This document shows, piece by piece, positions 32,331 through 41,436 of a DNA stretch of 53,335 bases. The notes beneath the pieces were generated by a model. The model was not told the DNA's origin and searched no databases. It saw only the letters and a program-made list of their open reading frames with translations. The DNA lies in contig JAZQHP010000056.1 in assembly GCA_045540655.1 (NCBI GenBank), positions 1-53,335 on the forward strand, in the 5' to 3' direction. How positions within the stretch are numbered: position 1 is the first letter of the stretch; each line of letters opens with the position of its first letter. Source of the DNA: RGIG1959 sp045540655 (GTDB lineage Bacteria > Bacillota > Clostridia > Oscillospirales > Acutalibacteraceae). A program made the position numbers and the translations under genes.

Positions 32331-34085
32331 TCAGCCGTTGATACCGCGACGCAGAGCATCGATGGCAGGAAGCACGCCGTCATCCAGTTCGAAGTAGTTC
32401 ATCACATACTCCTTGCCTTCTACAAACGCAGGGTCATTGGCACCAAACCAGATCGCGCCCTTGATGTTCTTAACGAACTCATAACCGGGCTCATCGCGAT
32501 GCGCAAAGCACTCGAACATCTCGTCGATCCATTGCGTCTGCAGACCGAGGTGGCGTGCCTTGTCGCGGAAGATCCAGCGACCTTCTTCGTAATTGTAGGT
32601 GGCTTCGCCGCCTGCGCCCGCGCCGAACTCGGAAATCACCCACGGATAGTTGTCAAAATACGGCGAGTTCTTCTGGAACAAGCGGCGATAATGCAGTTCA
32701 AACGACACATATTCATCCGTTTCGTTGCCACGCTCATACGCCGTCAGACCAAGGATCTGCACACATTCGGGTTTCGGAATGTAGGTGTAGTATTCGCCCC
32801 AGTTGGAATACGGTGTGGACACGGAGATCGGGTTGAATATCCACATGGTATTATCCACACCCTCTTCCATGAAGATGCGATACAGACGTTCCCAGGTATA
32901 CACAAACACATCAGGATCCAGCAGGTTCACGATGCCGGAATAGCTCGTCCAGTCGGTGTTCATCTCGTTGTTCAGGCGGAACAGCACAGGATGGCGATAC
33001 GCTTTGATGTCACGCGCCAGCTTGCGGAGCTGATCGTCAAATTTGCCGCGCATAATATCGAACGTCGGCGTGTACGCCGCGAGCGACTCGTTATTGGATG
33101 CGGTGAACTGATACGTATACTGCAGAACAGGCTTGCCGTTGAAGCCGTTACCGCCCGCAAACTTATTCGCCTGCTCCGTCGGGAAGGCGTTGGGGCGCGT
33201 GCCGTACAGCAGGTGCGTATAGGTCGGCATAATCTCATAATCGTAGCCGCCGAGCAACGACTTCATACGATCGTAGTCCGCCTGAATGCGCTTGTCCTGA
33301 TAATCAAAGGACGAATCGTCCTTGTCCACCATGCTCGCGCGGAAGAAGCCCCATTCGGTATGGCTTTGTTCCTTGAGACGGTTGAAATACGCTTTGGTTT
33401 CGTCGTTCCAGTAATCGGGCGTCGGGCAATCGAAGGTCACATCACAGTTTTTCGCCGTGCCGATGCGCCAGATCTCCTTAAACGAGCGGATCATCGTATC
33501 AAACATCGCGGCGTTGTCGGTCGCGGACTTCATGACAAACAGATGGAACAGAATATTCTCATCCGTCTTACGCACGACGGCGATGTTATAATACGGCATC
33601 GCAATTTCGCACGGATCGTTGATGTAAATACCGTAGCGGCGCACGGTATAACCGGGCAACATGTCGGTCGATTCCGTGATCGGGCAGGTGCGGGACAGGT
33701 TGTTGTCCTTGAGGAAATCGTCGTTGGCGATGTACCGCTCGAGCCATTCCGTCAGATAGATATCCCAGCAACCTTCCTTTTTGGCATACGGGTTTTTATC
33801 CTCGCGCGACACATTGAGAATAAAGTGATCGCTGACATAGCGCGAACGCTGCGCACTGAGCGAATAATCCGCTGTAAAATCCACCGCCGGCAGGGTGAAC
33901 ACATACCCGTCGGGCATATTGACGATGCGCGCCTTATCAGCGGCATAAAAAATCGCTTTCACATCATGTTTCTCCGGCTTCACGGGCAGAGCGTCGGCAA
34001 GAGCGCCATCGACATACAATTCACTCCGCACAACAGCCTGTCCGTCAAAACTGTTCGCAGGATCAGCATACCAGGATTTCCACAT
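32331..34085 (-). CDS. GH26-like glycoside hydrolase paralogue lacking a signal peptide
   Basis: A 584-residue protein that aligns along its full length with the C-terminal half of the neighbour at 29468-32290; conserved blocks include SRYVSDHFILNVSRE, PTYTH, and RLNNEMNTDWTSY. Acid/base E374 (NNEMNTDW) and nucleophile E486 (ISEFGAG) are both kept, so it should be active. It begins with MWKSWY and has no signal peptide, anchor-J domain or dockerin, so it looks cytoplasmic. It has its own ribosome site (AAGGTG) and sigma-A promoter (34138-34166) and is followed after 40 bases by the secreted paralogue, so the two may share a transcript. A cytoplasmic partner to finish oligosaccharides taken in after outside cleavage is one explanation. 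Confidence 0.75.
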   Translation of the reverse strand: MWKSWYADPANSFDGQAVVRSELYVDGALADALPVKPEKHDVKAIFYAADKARIVNMPDGYVFTLPAVDFTADYSLSAQRSRYVSDHFILNVSREDKNPYAKKEGCWDIYLTEWLERYIANDDFLKDNNLSRTCPITESTDMLPGYTVRRYGIYINDPCEIAMPYYNIAVVRKTDENILFHLFVMKSATDNAAMFDTMIRSFKEIWRIGTAKNCDVTFDCPTPDYWNDETKAYFNRLKEQSHTEWGFFRASMVDKDDSSFDYQDKRIQADYDRMKSLLGGYDYEIMPTYTHLLYGTRPNAFPTEQANKFAGGNGFNGKPVLQYTYQFTASNNESLAAYTPTFDIMRGKFDDQLRKLARDIKAYRHPVLFRLNNEMNTDWTSYSGIVNLLDPDVFVYTWERLYRIFMEEGVDNTMWIFNPISVSTPYSNWGEYYTYIPKPECVQILGLTAYERGNETDEYVSFELHYRRLFQKNSPYFDNYPWVISEFGAGAGGEATYNYEEGRWIFRDKARHLGLQTQWIDEMFECFAHRDEPGYEFVKNIKGAIWFGANDPAFVEGKEYVMNYFELDDGVLPAIDALRRGING

Positions 34086-34137
34086 ACTTCAAGCACCTTC
34101 ATTCTGTTATTTTTCGGCAGAGATGCCGTCTTTATCC

Positions 34138-34166
34138 AGTATACCATATCTCTGCCGCATTTTCAA
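34138..34166 (-). promoter_or_regulatory. Sigma-A promoter of the GH26-like pair
   Basis: On the minus strand TTGAAA (34166-34161), 17 bases, TATACT (34143-34138). Confidence 0.75.
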
Positions 34167-34202
34167 GCCGTTTTACATCGTCGCCAAGGACCCGCTCACA
34201 GA

Positions 34203-34242
34203 AAAACACCCCGCCAGACCGAAACGATCTGCCGGGGCGTTT
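34203..34242 (-). terminator. Terminator of the DUF4011 helicase gene
   Basis: On the minus strand AACGCCCCGGCAGA pairs with TCTGGCGGGGTGTT, then a T-run; it begins about 20 bases after the helicase stop. Confidence 0.75.
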
Positions 34243-34263
34243 ATTCACAAACAATCGATACGG

Positions 34264-37200
34264 TTATTCCGCGTGAAAGCGGGCGGCAAACGCCTGACCT
34301 TCTTCGGTCAACCGACACATGCCGCTGTCGTCACACAGCATCCAGCCGCGCTCCTCCGCCGCCTGCACCGCTTTGAAAAGCGGCGCCGTCACCGTTGCGG
34401 TGGCACGCGGATAGCCGAACAGGCGCGCCGCTTCGCGCACCAGATCTTCGCGCGGAATTCCGATCTGCGTATCAACAATGTAGCATACCGCATTCAGACG
34501 CTCCATCATCGGCAAGTCTTCGGGATCGCGACGCTCGGACGCCTCTCCGTGGCAGCGGACAAGCGCATAGGTCGCAGGGTCCTGCGATTCATGCCAATAG
34601 CAACGTCCGTCTTCGTCCTCAGTACTTACGATGTCCAGAGCGGACAAATGCCCTTCCACAAACGCCATACCTTTCGCCGAAGACATCGGCACGCCGAAGC
34701 TGCGCAATACCTTCTTCACGAGATGCGTGTGATAGATCGGTGCCTCATCGGCGACGATCTGCTGAATGGTATGTACTACGTCGTAGGTGTGTTCCGGAGA
34801 AATCAGCTGCGCCGTCGTAAGCGGATCATTGGTAAGCGCCGCGGCAACAAACGGAACAACCACACACGACGTTGTCTCCTCAGCTTGTTCCGCCTCTGTC
34901 GCAGGCAGATCCTCCGGCGGTACATCGGCAGAAACCGTCGCCTCTTCCCTGTCCTCCGTCGTATCGACGGCTGACGTCGGTTCACGGCGTTCACGCAACA
35001 GGCGTTCCACCTCATCCAGAATCCGACGGATCTCTTTGTGACGGTTATCCCACCAATCCATCGTCCAGATGCGCAGGACATGCCAGCCGAGCCCCTGCAG
35101 AATACCGACCTGCGCTACCTCGCGGTCGCGCGTGGTACGCGCCGATCCATAGGACTCGCCGTCCAGCAGAATGCCGAGAATATACCGTTCGGGATATTCG
35201 GGATCGATCACACCGATGTCCACGCGATACCCCGACCGACCGACGGAACATTGGGTCTGCAATCCGTGCTCTCGGAGCATGGCGCAGATGCGTTTTGCCA
35301 CGCCCTCGCGCATCCGTCCGCTCTGCTGTGCCTCCTCTTGTGTCACAGGCAGGCGTTCGCCCGCGGCATAGACCAGAAAGGCTTTGAGTGCCGCGACACC
35401 GAGTGCTGACGATTTCGAAAGATCGATCTGATCGGCAGTCAGCGTGGAGAAAACGATCATCTCGCTTCGCGCACGCGATACCGCTACGTTCAGGCGGCGC
35501 CAGCCGCCGTCACGGTTGAGCGGACCGAAATTCATATATACCTTGCCATTTTCATCGGGACCGTAGCCGACCGAGAACAGGATCACTTCGCGTTCATCGC
35601 CCTGCACGTTCTCCAGATTCTTGATAAACAGCGGCTCGGACGATTCATACACCCAGCGTTCCAGCACAGGATCGTTTTCGCACGCTTCGTTGAGCAGGTC
35701 ATCGATCAGATGCTGTTGGGAAATATTGAACGTGATCACGCCGACGCTCAGCTTCGACAGTATCGGGTCATGACAGCGACGGCAGATCTCCGCCACCACC
35801 GCTTCCGCTTCGGCGCGGTTGCAACGGGTCTTCCCGCGTTCAAACACGCCGTCCACATGCACGAGCGACACCTTGGATTCGCGGTCATTCACCGACGGGA
35901 ACGTAAACAGGCGATTCTCATAGAACTGGGTATTGCTGAAAGAAATCAGACTTTCGTGACGACTGCGGTAATGCCACAACAAATGGGTTTGCGGCATATT
36001 CAGCGCCAGGCAATCGTCGAGAATGCTTTCAAGATCCTCCGCATCCAGGTTATCCTCATCCAGTGTGTTCACGGCGAAGAAAGACGTCGGCGGCATTTGC
36101 TTGGGATCGCCGACCACGACCGCATCCCGTCCGCGCGCCAGCACACCGACCGCTTTACAGGTGGGAAGCTGGGACGCTTCGTCGAATACTACGATATCGA
36201 ACGGTTCGCGCTTGGGATCGAGATACTGCGCCGCGGAGATCGGGCTCATCAGCATACAGGGACACAACCGCGGCAACAGCACCGGCAGTTGTTCGATCAT
36301 TTTGCGGATGCTGACACCGCGTCCGCCGCTCTTGATCATGCGTTGCAACACACCAAGTTCCGAACTCTGCGCCGCGGCGGTGGTAAATTCGGGAATCGCC
36401 GCCGCCAGGCGACAGAAGATTTCTTCTCTGGTGAGTGCCATCAGTTCGCGGTCGATCCGCTTGAACTGTTCTACTTTTTCGTTAAAGAGCAGACCCGAGA
36501 AATTGTTGAGCAATCCGTCCGCATCAATGCAGGTCACGATCAGCTGATACAGTACCGCTTTGCGGTAGGTCGGAATGACCAGCTCGGCAGGCATACCGCC
36601 GATATACGCATCCACCACCGCTCCGAGATTCGCGTTTCGCGCTTCCGCGGCAACGCCGTTGAAGGCGGTCCACTCTTTCAGCTCGTCGAGATGCGCCGAC
36701 ACGCCGTCACACATGGCAAGCTCCGCCTGCATCCAGTCGTCGACCTGCTGTTCGCGTACCGCGAGCAAACGATACACTTCCTCCTTGCGATGGCGCACCG
36801 CGGGGAACATCTCCGTAATGGTCGCGGCCGCTTGCAGGCATGCCGCGTCGCCGAGTTCTTCCTTCTGGAATCGGAAGCTACCGGTCAGCGCCGCGAGCTC
36901 CGCCGACGACACACGCACCTGCGTTGCCCGACGGATGATCATATCCCAATCGGTGGTATCGTCTGTGTACCAGGTACCGAGCGAAGCGCCGTATACGGCA
37001 AAAAGTTCCTGTGCCGCTTGAGTTTCACTCTTCCACTGTCCGAGACGACGGATCGTCGGGACGATATCCTCCCGCTTGAACGCGCCCTTGGCAAACGGCT
37101 CGAGCGTCTTTTTCAGCACGGTTTCATCCAGAAACCGCGGCAGGAACCACTTGGTCTTCATCTGCTCGACCGACGCGAGCAACGACGAAATATCCGTCTG

Positions 37201-40131
37201 TGTGAAAATGTCTGCATTCCATTGCTTGGCAATCTGATCCGACAGTTCACGGGCATGTCTGAACAGCTCCGCCATGCGGATGATATTGAAGAAAAAGGTG
37301 TTGGGATCTTCGGTCATCCGCCACGCCGCGGGCACACCGTCCCACGGTAAGACCCAGCTTGCAAAATCACACGCCCGCTCCGGACAAGCGCCTGTGCGCA
37401 TGTTGTTCACATCCATGCCCATGCGGGTGACCAGATCCCGCGTCGCCGTCGCAAAGGGGCCGAGCGCCGCCCGATAGGCATCCAGCGCCGTCTTGGCATC
37501 CCGACGCAACGTCTGGGAATACTGATCGGCACCGACACGCGACAGCGGATGCTCCTGCAGGGCATCAAACGGTTTGCCGAGCGCCGTCAGACGTTCGAGC
37601 AACAAAACCGTATCTTCCATCGTGCGGCGATCCGGCATGGTCTGACCGGGGCTGACGAGTCCGTCGACATCCGGTGAATCCGCCACCTCTTCGTATGCGT
37701 TGATCAGCTCAAACAAGCTGAAGCCGCACGGTTGCTCCCGATGCAGTTTCACGGCGTATTGATCCAGATCCCGACGCAACGCCTGAATCTGCTCCACACG
37801 CTCCTGAAACTGCGCAGGGGTGCGATGCCGCGTCAGCTCCGTCACGCGACGCAAATGATCGAGCACTTCTCTCTTTTTGGCTTTGTTGGAATGCAATTCC
37901 ATGCAGAACGGCCCGATGCCGATATCTTCCAGACGCTTTTGCACCACATCCAGTGCCGCTTTCTTTTCCGCGACAAACAGCACCGTCTTTCCCTGCGCCA
38001 AAGCATTGGCGATCAGAGACGTGATGGTCTGCGATTTGCCCGTACCGGGAGGTCCGTGCAACACAAAGCTTTCCGAGCGACACGCTGCCTCGATCGCGTA
38101 CAGCTGGGAGGCATCGGCGGGAAGCGGCAACAGCACGCTGTCCGAGAACGTATACCCCGACGGATCCATCGGACGTGCATCCCACATCAGCTTGCCTTCA
38201 ATGAGGCTTTGCACGATCTTGTTGCGACGAAGATCGTCCGTGCGATGGCGGATGTCATTCCACATGACAAATTGCGAGAAGGAGAATTGTCCGAGATACG
38301 CCGATTCCAGCACATCCCAACGTTCCTGCCCCATGATCGCCTGGCGCACGATGGTGAATATTTTTCGGATATCGATGCCGTTGTCATCATAGGGCAACGG
38401 ATCGAGGCCCTTGACCTGAATATCAAAATCCTGCTTGATCTTTTCGAGAATCGTCACGTTGATCTGCGGATCGTCATCCCGCAAGCGCAACGTGTAGCCT
38501 TTGTTGCCTGCGCGACGCACCATTTCCATCGGCAACAGGATCAGCGGTGCATACCGCGGCATTTTACTGCGCGGGGTCTCATACCACCGCAACAGACCCA
38601 TGGCAAGAAACAGCGTGTTGGCACCGTTTTCCTCGATCGCATTTTTGGAATTGCGGTAGAGCGTCTTCATAACCTGCGTCAGCTCTTTTTCGTGCAAAGC
38701 ACTGCGCAGGCGCTGTTGTGCGTAATCCGCACGGATCACGGATGCCGCCGCTCCGAGATCATGTACGGATTCAAAGCCGCGTGCTCCCGCAGGCGCCCAT
38801 TCCTCGGGACAGGCAAGCACCGTGAAGTCCCGTCCCTGCGCCAGCGCATCCTCCAGCTCGTCGAGCGATTCCGCCAGAAGCGGCACAATCGTTTTGGTAA
38901 AGCGAAGATTGATCAGCGTATTGCGCATACCGAGATCCAGCAGTTTGCGCTCCCACTGTACAATTTTCGGCACCTGACACGCATCCGATACATCGCTCAC
39001 ATCAATGCCGCCCGTAATGCTCCGCGGTGCGGTCGGCGCGGCATTGGTTTCGGGCTCATCGAACTCAATATGCCAGCCTTCGTCATCGTGGACGCGTTGC
39101 GGCAACGGCAACACGCGACTCATGCGCGCCCGTTTGACATCAATGATGTAATCGATCGGATCGTCGCCGATGAGTTGCTTCTGCGCGAGGATTTCCGCAT
39201 CGTCAAAGGATGCGTCGTTGCCGTCGGCGATGCACACCGATTCGACAACAGCGATTTCATTGACACCGTCCGCCAGCCGTTTGGTCAGCATCGACGGGTC
39301 ACTTTGCACCGTTTCGGGGAAGCTGAGTTCCTCGAGCCAGAAGCCCGTAAAAATATGCCCGGGTTTAAGGATCATCAGCGGATGAATACCGATCGCTTCC
39401 AGGCAAGAAACGTACAACAGCGTCAGATCGAGGCAGGTGCCGATTTTCTGTTTCAGTACGGCGTCGCACAGGCGCACCCGTTGCCCGCCGGTTTCAAACC
39501 CTGCGGGCGGGTTGCAATAGACGATTTTTTGTTCTTTTAATGCACAGTAAAGTGCCGCCGCCTGTTTGCGCACGCGATCCGCATCGTGCGACTGATAACC
39601 GTCAAAGGACGGATCCCCCGTCCATTCGCTCAGATAGACCGCCGCCCGTGCAAACACGGTCGCCAGTACGGGATGATTCGGTGTGACAAACGACGCGAGC
39701 ATCTCGGGGTGCACCCCGGAGCCGTGCCATTGATCGAATGCCAGTGCCGTCATCGGTACCTGCTCCTGTGCGAGCAGGTCGCCCTCCTTCACCAAGCGGA
39801 ACTGCAATACACCGTCCACGCGCTCGGTCATAGATGCCAGATAATCCACATCCGGCTGTAACGCCACACGACGCATCGCATACGGTTCTCCGGCAGGCAG
39901 GCAATCGATCGGCCACTGCGACGGCAAGCAAAACGCGGGCTGTGACACGATTTCCAGCGTCGCGCCCGTAATCGGCTTGTCGGTGCCGTTGCGCAGTGTC
40001 ACACGACGAATCACGGGAATAGCATTGTGGAATAAAGCATAGTTGATCTCCGATAACGCTTCCACCTGAATCGAAATCACGCCGAGCGACTCCTCGTGTC
40101 CCATCGGGACCGCCTCATATTCGTTACTCAT
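34264..40131 (-). CDS. DUF4011 SF1 helicase with Vsr-like nuclease and DUF3320 (defence-type)
   Basis: Start ATG 40131 follows GGAGG; the product is 1955 residues. From N to C: a beta region (1-150), a transglutaminase-like fold segment with Cys and His (IGTCLDLTLLYVSCLEAIG, then KPGHIF), and DUF4011 with KLLDLGMRNTLINLRF near 410. The SF1 helicase core follows: Walker A GPPGTGKSQT (K699), motif II FDEASQLP (D1317, E1318), GDPKQMPPT, motif V/VI LNVAVSRARSEM. A MTES_1575/Vsr-like nuclease domain has VDIGV (near 1640), LLDGESYGS and ILQGLGWHVLRIW. DUF3320 is near 1790 (ADEAPIYHTHLVKK). Related DUF4011 helicases occur in defence islands and some act alone against phage. It is divergent from the kinase/GTPase operon and shares its 260-base regulatory gap. 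Nuclease catalytic residues are consistent but unproven. Confidence 0.88.
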   Translation of the reverse strand: MSNEYEAVPMGHEESLGVISIQVEALSEINYALFHNAIPVIRRVTLRNGTDKPITGATLEIVSQPAFCLPSQWPIDCLPAGEPYAMRRVALQPDVDYLASMTERVDGVLQFRLVKEGDLLAQEQVPMTALAFDQWHGSGVHPEMLASFVTPNHPVLATVFARAAVYLSEWTGDPSFDGYQSHDADRVRKQAAALYCALKEQKIVYCNPPAGFETGGQRVRLCDAVLKQKIGTCLDLTLLYVSCLEAIGIHPLMILKPGHIFTGFWLEELSFPETVQSDPSMLTKRLADGVNEIAVVESVCIADGNDASFDDAEILAQKQLIGDDPIDYIIDVKRARMSRVLPLPQRVHDDEGWHIEFDEPETNAAPTAPRSITGGIDVSDVSDACQVPKIVQWERKLLDLGMRNTLINLRFTKTIVPLLAESLDELEDALAQGRDFTVLACPEEWAPAGARGFESVHDLGAAASVIRADYAQQRLRSALHEKELTQVMKTLYRNSKNAIEENGANTLFLAMGLLRWYETPRSKMPRYAPLILLPMEMVRRAGNKGYTLRLRDDDPQINVTILEKIKQDFDIQVKGLDPLPYDDNGIDIRKIFTIVRQAIMGQERWDVLESAYLGQFSFSQFVMWNDIRHRTDDLRRNKIVQSLIEGKLMWDARPMDPSGYTFSDSVLLPLPADASQLYAIEAACRSESFVLHGPPGTGKSQTITSLIANALAQGKTVLFVAEKKAALDVVQKRLEDIGIGPFCMELHSNKAKKREVLDHLRRVTELTRHRTPAQFQERVEQIQALRRDLDQYAVKLHREQPCGFSLFELINAYEEVADSPDVDGLVSPGQTMPDRRTMEDTVLLLERLTALGKPFDALQEHPLSRVGADQYSQTLRRDAKTALDAYRAALGPFATATRDLVTRMGMDVNNMRTGACPERACDFASWVLPWDGVPAAWRMTEDPNTFFFNIIRMAELFRHARELSDQIAKQWNADIFTQTDISSLLASVEQMKTKWFLPRFLDETVLKKTLEPFAKGAFKREDIVPTIRRLGQWKSETQAAQELFAVYGASLGTWYTDDTTDWDMIIRRATQVRVSSAELAALTGSFRFQKEELGDAACLQAAATITEMFPAVRHRKEEVYRLLAVREQQVDDWMQAELAMCDGVSAHLDELKEWTAFNGVAAEARNANLGAVVDAYIGGMPAELVIPTYRKAVLYQLIVTCIDADGLLNNFSGLLFNEKVEQFKRIDRELMALTREEIFCRLAAAIPEFTTAAAQSSELGVLQRMIKSGGRGVSIRKMIEQLPVLLPRLCPCMLMSPISAAQYLDPKREPFDIVVFDEASQLPTCKAVGVLARGRDAVVVGDPKQMPPTSFFAVNTLDEDNLDAEDLESILDDCLALNMPQTHLLWHYRSRHESLISFSNTQFYENRLFTFPSVNDRESKVSLVHVDGVFERGKTRCNRAEAEAVVAEICRRCHDPILSKLSVGVITFNISQQHLIDDLLNEACENDPVLERWVYESSEPLFIKNLENVQGDEREVILFSVGYGPDENGKVYMNFGPLNRDGGWRRLNVAVSRARSEMIVFSTLTADQIDLSKSSALGVAALKAFLVYAAGERLPVTQEEAQQSGRMREGVAKRICAMLREHGLQTQCSVGRSGYRVDIGVIDPEYPERYILGILLDGESYGSARTTRDREVAQVGILQGLGWHVLRIWTMDWWDNRHKEIRRILDEVERLLRERREPTSAVDTTEDREEATVSADVPPEDLPATEAEQAEETTSCVVVPFVAAALTNDPLTTAQLISPEHTYDVVHTIQQIVADEAPIYHTHLVKKVLRSFGVPMSSAKGMAFVEGHLSALDIVSTEDEDGRCYWHESQDPATYALVRCHGEASERRDPEDLPMMERLNAVCYIVDTQIGIPREDLVREAARLFGYPRATATVTAPLFKAVQAAEERGWMLCDDSGMCRLTEEGQAFAARFHAE

Positions 40132-40194
40132 AATCGTCCTCCGTCGTCTTTGATATATCCGTTCGTTGTGATGCAAAAACTAACAATTATGTTT

Positions 40195-40223
40195 ATTATA
40201 TCACAGGATATTCCAAATTCCAA
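40195..40223 (-). promoter_or_regulatory. Sigma-A promoter of the DUF4011 helicase gene
   Basis: On the minus strand TTGGAA (40223-40218), 17 bases, TATAAT (40200-40195), about 60 bases before the ATG. Confidence 0.75.
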
Positions 40224-40300
40224 TAGATATCCCGAATTTTCTTACACATAGCCGCGTCGACCGCAGGTACAAAAAAATGAACAGAATTGTCATTATTCCC

Positions 40301-40329
40301 TTGATTTATACATATAAAAATCGTATAAT
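40301..40329 (+). promoter_or_regulatory. Sigma-A promoter of the kinase/GTPase/RodA operon
   Basis: TTGATT (40301-40306), 17 bases, TATAAT (40324-40329). No other good promoter is seen until the end of the nine-gene run, so it probably drives the whole operon. Confidence 0.75.
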
Positions 40330-40391
40330 AAAGTCTGTAATTGTCGAATTTGTTCTAACTATACGAAATATTTTATTAAAGGAGAATGGAC

Positions 40392-41417
40392 ATGGCTCTC
40401 ATCGATTTCGACCCTGAAAAGACCCCGACTTCCACAACACCTGCAGATACATCGGCTTCGGCGGAAGTATCCCGGGAAGACATTCTCGGCACCACTCTTC
40501 TGACCAACGGTTGGAGACTCATCAAAAAAGGCGCCGAATACGGTGCGTATATTTACGCCGCCAGAGAAGTGACGCCCGCGCAAAAGAAGTACCTGCAGCG
40601 GTATTTCAACTGCACCAGCAACTCGCTGGAGGGTTACGCCTTTAATTTCCAGGGGGATTTTACCGTTGCGGAATTCACCGTCTACAAATTCCTGGATAAA
40701 AAGGGGTCCGTCTGCATCAATGACTATTCTGAGACCGTTCTGGCGTCCGGTGCGCTGGCGTACTTCGGCTTTTTGCTGGATCTGATCAACCATCACCAAA
40801 GTGAGTGCCGCGAAGACTATATGGCGCTGAATTGCCTTTGCCCCCGGAATATGTATTCGACGCCGGGTCCGTCCGGCAGCGGCAGCTGTGTCTGGCTGTT
40901 GCCGCTCCCCGCGCTTCATCCCGGTGACTCGCCCGCCGTGCCGTCCGATGCTTTTGAAAACACCGCGTCGGTATCGATGGATCTGTATGCCGCGGCATAC
41001 ACCTACATCCAGCTCAAGCACAATAACTTCGAGACGGCACCTTTGGAAAATGAGCAACAGATCATTGACAAGCTCTCTTCTTGCCTGTTGCCGTTCGCTT
41101 TCTTGCGTCCGTCGCTGGCGACCCTGCTGGAGCTTTTCAGCGATCATCTTCCGAAAGGTTCGACGAACGTCATCGGTCACACGCCCACCGCTCATGTCGG
41201 CACACGTGTGCCGCCCGGAGGCAAAGCCTCTCCCGTTCCCGCCGAAGACCAATCCAGAAAAGCTCCCACCGAACACACCTACGAAGAAGGGCGCCGTCAT
41301 CCCGATCCCGATCACGGTTCGAAAAAGGGACGTTCCCTGCTTGACGGCTTGAAGGACGGTCTGAAGCGACTCGTGGACAACGACGACGATGACACGCCCA
41401 GCGGCACTCTTGAATAA
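40392..41417 (+). CDS. Probable pseudokinase (first gene of the signalling operon)
   Basis: Start ATG 40392 has AAAGGAG 7 bases upstream; an ATG at 40386 is too close. The 341-residue protein has no signal peptide and no membrane helix. It is not annotated-like at first sight, but the layout fits a decayed protein kinase: two-lobe spacing, a helix ALAYFGFLLDLINHH in the alphaE place, LNCLCPRNMYS where HRDLKPxN would be (HRD lost, P and N kept), DLYAAAYTYIQL in place of alphaF DVYxLG, and FLRPSLATLLEL like the RPSxxELL close. No VAIK Lys, HRD Asp or DFG Asp can be placed. The C-terminal 90 residues are disordered and charged, ending in an Asp run. Kinase descent is inferred; an unrelated fold is possible. 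Confidence 0.5.
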   Translation: MALIDFDPEKTPTSTTPADTSASAEVSREDILGTTLLTNGWRLIKKGAEYGAYIYAAREVTPAQKKYLQRYFNCTSNSLEGYAFNFQGDFTVAEFTVYKFLDKKGSVCINDYSETVLASGALAYFGFLLDLINHHQSECREDYMALNCLCPRNMYSTPGPSGSGSCVWLLPLPALHPGDSPAVPSDAFENTASVSMDLYAAAYTYIQLKHNNFETAPLENEQQIIDKLSSCLLPFAFLRPSLATLLELFSDHLPKGSTNVIGHTPTAHVGTRVPPGGKASPVPAEDQSRKAPTEHTYEEGRRHPDPDHGSKKGRSLLDGLKDGLKRLVDNDDDDTPSGTLE

Positions 41418-41436
41418 CGAAAAGTGATGACGACAC

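Noticed and set aside
31157..32341. Possible frame opposite the secreted hydrolase N-terminus
   Set aside because: Antisense to a signal peptide, anchor-J and dockerin region with good motifs; no start signal on the + strand.
32331..34085. Shorter GH26-like gene considered as a 5'-truncated pseudogene
   Set aside because: It has a ribosome site, a promoter, no internal stop, and both catalytic Glu; it is better read as a complete, signal-less paralogue.
32190..34376. Long frame on the + strand across both GH26-like genes
   Set aside because: It is the mirror of the coding strand, lacks a start signal and spans two genes, which a real gene would not do.
37732..39540. Long frame (about 600 codons) antisense to the DUF4011 helicase gene
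   Set aside because: It has no ribosome site, its translation is rich in His/Arg with no domain, and it follows from the codon bias of the helicase gene on the other strand.
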